From the NCBI GenBank assembly GCA_964528595.1, contig CAZGTM010000018.1, forward strand, positions 1 to 64,000: a stretch of DNA of 64,000 bases, in the 5' to 3' direction. Below the pieces are notes generated by a model. The model was given only the letters and a program-made list of their open reading frames with translations. It did not search any database and had not been told where the DNA came from. The translations under genes and the position numbers were made by a program. Positions within the stretch are counted from its first letter, which is position 1. Each line of letters begins with the position of its first letter. The DNA is from CAYFKJ01 sp964528595. GTDB taxonomy: Bacteria; Pseudomonadota; Alphaproteobacteria; UBA2966. Shown one piece after another: positions 62,315 to 64,000 of this stretch.

Positions 62315-62926
62315 CTAATTCAGCGTCTCGGCAAGCTTTTCGGCCATCTTTTCCGGCGTCACGGTGTGGCCGAAATGGCCGACGTAGCCGCCGTCCGGGC
62401 CCATCAGATAGGTGATCGCGGTGTGGTCCATGAGATAATCGGCGGAACTGTCCTCGTCCTTCACCTTGGCGTAGTAGACCCGGTAGGCCTTGGCCACCTG
62501 GGTGATCTGATCGACGCTGCCGGTCAGTCCCTGCATGGCGGGATGGAAATTCTCGACGTAGCCCTTCATGACCTCGACGGTGTCGCGTTCCGGATCGACG
62601 GTGATGAACAGCGGCACGACCTTTGAGGTGTCGCCGCCCTTTTCGCCATAAATGTCGAGCGCCTCGCCGATCACCTGCAGACCCAGCGGACAGACGTCGG
62701 GGCAGTAGGTGTAGCCGAAATAAACCAGCGTGTGGCGGCCGGCGTAGGTCTTCTCGGAGACGGCCTGGCCGTTTTGGTCGGTCAGCGTGAAGGGGCCGCC
62801 GACCAGGGCTTTGCCGGCGACGGGACGGGCGGGCTGTTGGGCGTCGCCCAGCAACAGGTAGCGGCCGCCGAAACCCAGCACGAGCGCGGCGACCACGGTG
62901 ATGATAATCAAGGTCAATCTGTTCAT
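62315..62926 (-). CDS. SCO1/SenC copper chaperone
   Basis: 203 aa from ATG 62926. N-terminal membrane anchor (LTLIIITVVAALVLGFGG). The copper-binding CxxxC is CPDVC in VYFGYTYCPDVCPLGL, and the distal His lies in YLMDHTAITYLM. It assembles the CuA centre of cytochrome c oxidase in the periplasm. It is divergent from the cobD-like gene. Confidence 0.95.
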   Translation of the reverse strand: MNRLTLIIITVVAALVLGFGGRYLLLGDAQQPARPVAGKALVGGPFTLTDQNGQAVSEKTYAGRHTLVYFGYTYCPDVCPLGLQVIGEALDIYGEKGGDTSKVVPLFITVDPERDTVEVMKGYVENFHPAMQGLTGSVDQITQVAKAYRVYYAKVKDEDSSADYLMDHTAITYLMGPDGGYVGHFGHTVTPEKMAEKLAETLN

Positions 62927-63017
62927 AGCCGCGGGAATATACAGGGACGGCGCGGCGAACGCAGCATCTTCTTTGGCGGCACATTGACGCACGCCGACGG
63001 GCAGCCGATGCTGTGGC

Positions 63018-63923
63018 ATGTCCGGTTTGGATTTCCGCTTTGAATACGCCACCTTGGCCTACGGTCCGGGCGCCGAAGTCCTGTTGCTGGCGGCGCTGGC
63101 GCTGGACGCCCTGTTCGGCGCCTGGCCCGGCCTGCGCCGCATCGTCCCCCATCCCGCCCTGGTGCTCGCCGGACTGGTCGGCGAACTGACGCGGCGCCTG
63201 AACAAGGCCGAACGCGGCGGGGCGGCGCGTCTCGCGCGGGGCGCCATCGTGCTGATCGCCGTCGCGGCGGTCGCCTACGTGGCCGGGCGCGGGGTCGAAA
63301 TCCTGGCCGGCGACATACCCTTCGTGTGGATCATCGCTCTTCTGTTCGTCTCCTCGCTCATGGTGATGCGTGGGCCGTTCGACGAGGCGGGCCAGATCAC
63401 GGCGGGCTTTTCCGAGGGCGCCTTGGCCGGCGCGCGCCGGTCCGCCTCGGCGGTTCTGGGACCGCGGGCGGAGCAGCTGACGGCGGCCGATCTGATTCGG
63501 GCGGTCCTCGAACACCTGGCGGGCCGTTTGGGGGACGGCCTGACAGGCGGCATTTTCTGGTTCCTGCTGGCGGGGCTGCCGGGACTGGCGGTCTACCGGG
63601 CGGTCAATATCGCCGGCCGCCTCNNNNNNNNNNNNNNNNNNNNNNNNNNNNNNNNNNNNNNNNNNNNNNNNNNNNNNNNNNNNNNNNNNNNNNNNNNNNN
63701 NNNNNNNNNNNNNNNNNNNNNNNCCGGCCGCCTCGGCGAAGGCCCCGTGATCGCCGTTTTCGCCGGCGCTTTCGGCATTTCCCTGGGCGGCCACGGCGGC
63801 GGCGCGCAACCCGGCGGCAAGACCCTGGCTGAGATCGTGCGGGGCCAATACCTCTATGCCGTCACGGCGTTGCTGTTGTTCGCGCTGGTGATCGTGGTCG
63901 GCCTGGGCCGCCACGCGGTGTAG
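63018..63923 (+). CDS. cobD: adenosylcobinamide-phosphate synthase, CobD/CbiB family (interrupted by an assembly gap)
   Basis: The known residues fit CobD/CbiB: LLLAALALDALFGAWPGLRRI, LVGELTRRLNK, LRAVLEHLAGRLGDGLTGGIFWFL-like RAVLEHLAGRLGDGLTGGIF, and GLAVYRAVN. After the gap, FGISLGGHGGGAQPGGKT follows, then a terminal helix. A run of 100 N splits it, so length and frame across the gap are not certain. It is a membrane enzyme that attaches aminopropanol in cobalamin synthesis. No cobalamin riboswitch is visible in the 91-base upstream region. Confidence 0.8.
   Translation: MSGLDFRFEYATLAYGPGAEVLLLAALALDALFGAWPGLRRIVPHPALVLAGLVGELTRRLNKAERGGAARLARGAIVLIAVAAVAYVAGRGVEILAGDIPFVWIIALLFVSSLMVMRGPFDEAGQITAGFSEGALAGARRSASAVLGPRAEQLTAADLIRAVLEHLAGRLGDGLTGGIFWFLLAGLPGLAVYRAVNIAGRLXXXXXXXXXXXXXXXXXXXXXXXXXXXXXXXXXXGRLGEGPVIAVFAGAFGISLGGHGGGAQPGGKTLAEIVRGQYLYAVTALLLFALVIVVGLGRHAV
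63624..63723. other. assembly gap of 100 N
   Basis: The sequence CCGGCCGCCTC ends before the N run and also starts after it, so the contig ends share 11 bases. The real missing length is unknown. Confidence 0.98.
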
Positions 63924-63931
63924 CGTCCCGC

Positions 63932-64000
63932 TTACTCCCGGCCCTCGCTGTCGACGCTGTATTTCTCCAGGCGGCCCCGGAGATCGTCATCGATGGGCTG
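63932..64000 (-). CDS. 3' end of a gene cut by the window edge
   Basis: The minus frame ends QPIDDDLRGRLEKYSVDSEGRE-stop at 63932. Only 22 codons are visible. It is convergent with the cobD-like gene. The family cannot be named. Confidence 0.4.
   Translation of the reverse strand, partial: QPIDDDLRGRLEKYSVDSEGRE

Noticed and set aside
62927..63017. Cobalamin riboswitch before the cobD-like gene
   Set aside because: Only 91 bases, and the conserved B12-box was not seen.
62178..63914. 578-codon minus-strand frame across the N gap
   Set aside because: Shadow of the cobD-like gene joined to an out-of-frame copy of the Sco1 region.

Overview
The window is about 62-65% GC (estimated by eye) and reads as a chromosomal scaffold of an alphaproteobacterium close to Rhodospirillales. 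The evidence is MucR, a Fur without the CxxC zinc cysteines, an Irr regulator, the miaB-phoH-ybeY-corC-lnt block, the rimP-nusA-ylxR-infB-rbfA-truB-rpsO-pnp block, and mutM/ubiE/ubiB/coaBC/dut close to rpsT-dnaA-dnaN-recF-gyrB. One run of 100 N (63624-63723) inside a cobD-like gene shows that it is a draft assembly.

Layout. (1) 1-7322: mucR, fur, plsC, miaB, phoH, ybeY, corC-like and lnt, all on +. (2) 7323-10489: two paralogous XRE regulator genes with a shared CATAC-N4-GTAT motif upstream. They flank a small accessory segment with a ribbon-helix-helix protein, a possible GNAT protein and a winged-helix/PAS-like regulator. (3) 10490-22517: a SAM-II-like riboswitch, metK, trmB, then the rimP leader terminator and the translation/RNA operon through pnp. 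(4) 22549-27265: a nitronate monooxygenase-like flavoprotein, then irr and a rubrerythrin / Fe-S protein / DUF3501 group. A near-perfect Irr box (ICE) lies at the rubrerythrin promoter. (5) 27278-32918: mixed accessory genes (SH3 protein, D-2-hydroxyacid dehydrogenase, arsR with SRPBCC proteins, YeiH exporter, Usp). (6) 32949-37637: a catabolic-looking segment (DUF1127, LysR, two maleate isomerase/arylmalonate decarboxylase family proteins around an FAD monooxygenase), bounded by direct repeats derived from the 3' end of a dsrE-like gene. (7) 37574-42000: a sulfur/cysteine block (dsrE-like, moeB-like, cysK, Rrf2), then dut and coaBC. (8) 42133-44212: an insertion-like stretch separating coaBC from ubiB. 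It contains a frameshifted copy of the ubiB 3' end, palindromic repeats and a secreted DsrE-like gene. (9) 44213-56767: ubiB, ubiE, mutM, an enoyl-CoA hydratase, rpsT, a rhodanese, dnaA, dnaN, recF and gyrB. (10) 56870-64000: a DUF2927 lipoprotein, a class A PBP, a YgjP-type metalloprotease, YcgN, PhaZ, Sco1, cobD-like and a partial gene.

Most genes are housekeeping. The unusual content is architectural. Three times within 37 kb a gene or its 3' end is duplicated as a direct repeat, with accessory genes lying between the copies (XRE, dsrE and ubiB). The other notable signals are the SAM-II-like element before metK, the Irr box at rubrerythrin, a cysteine-free Rrf2 regulator beside cysK, a maleate-isomerase-family protein lacking both catalytic cysteines next to an intact relative, and a MutM that has lost one zinc cysteine. 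I saw no tRNA, rRNA, CRISPR array, transposase or integrase.
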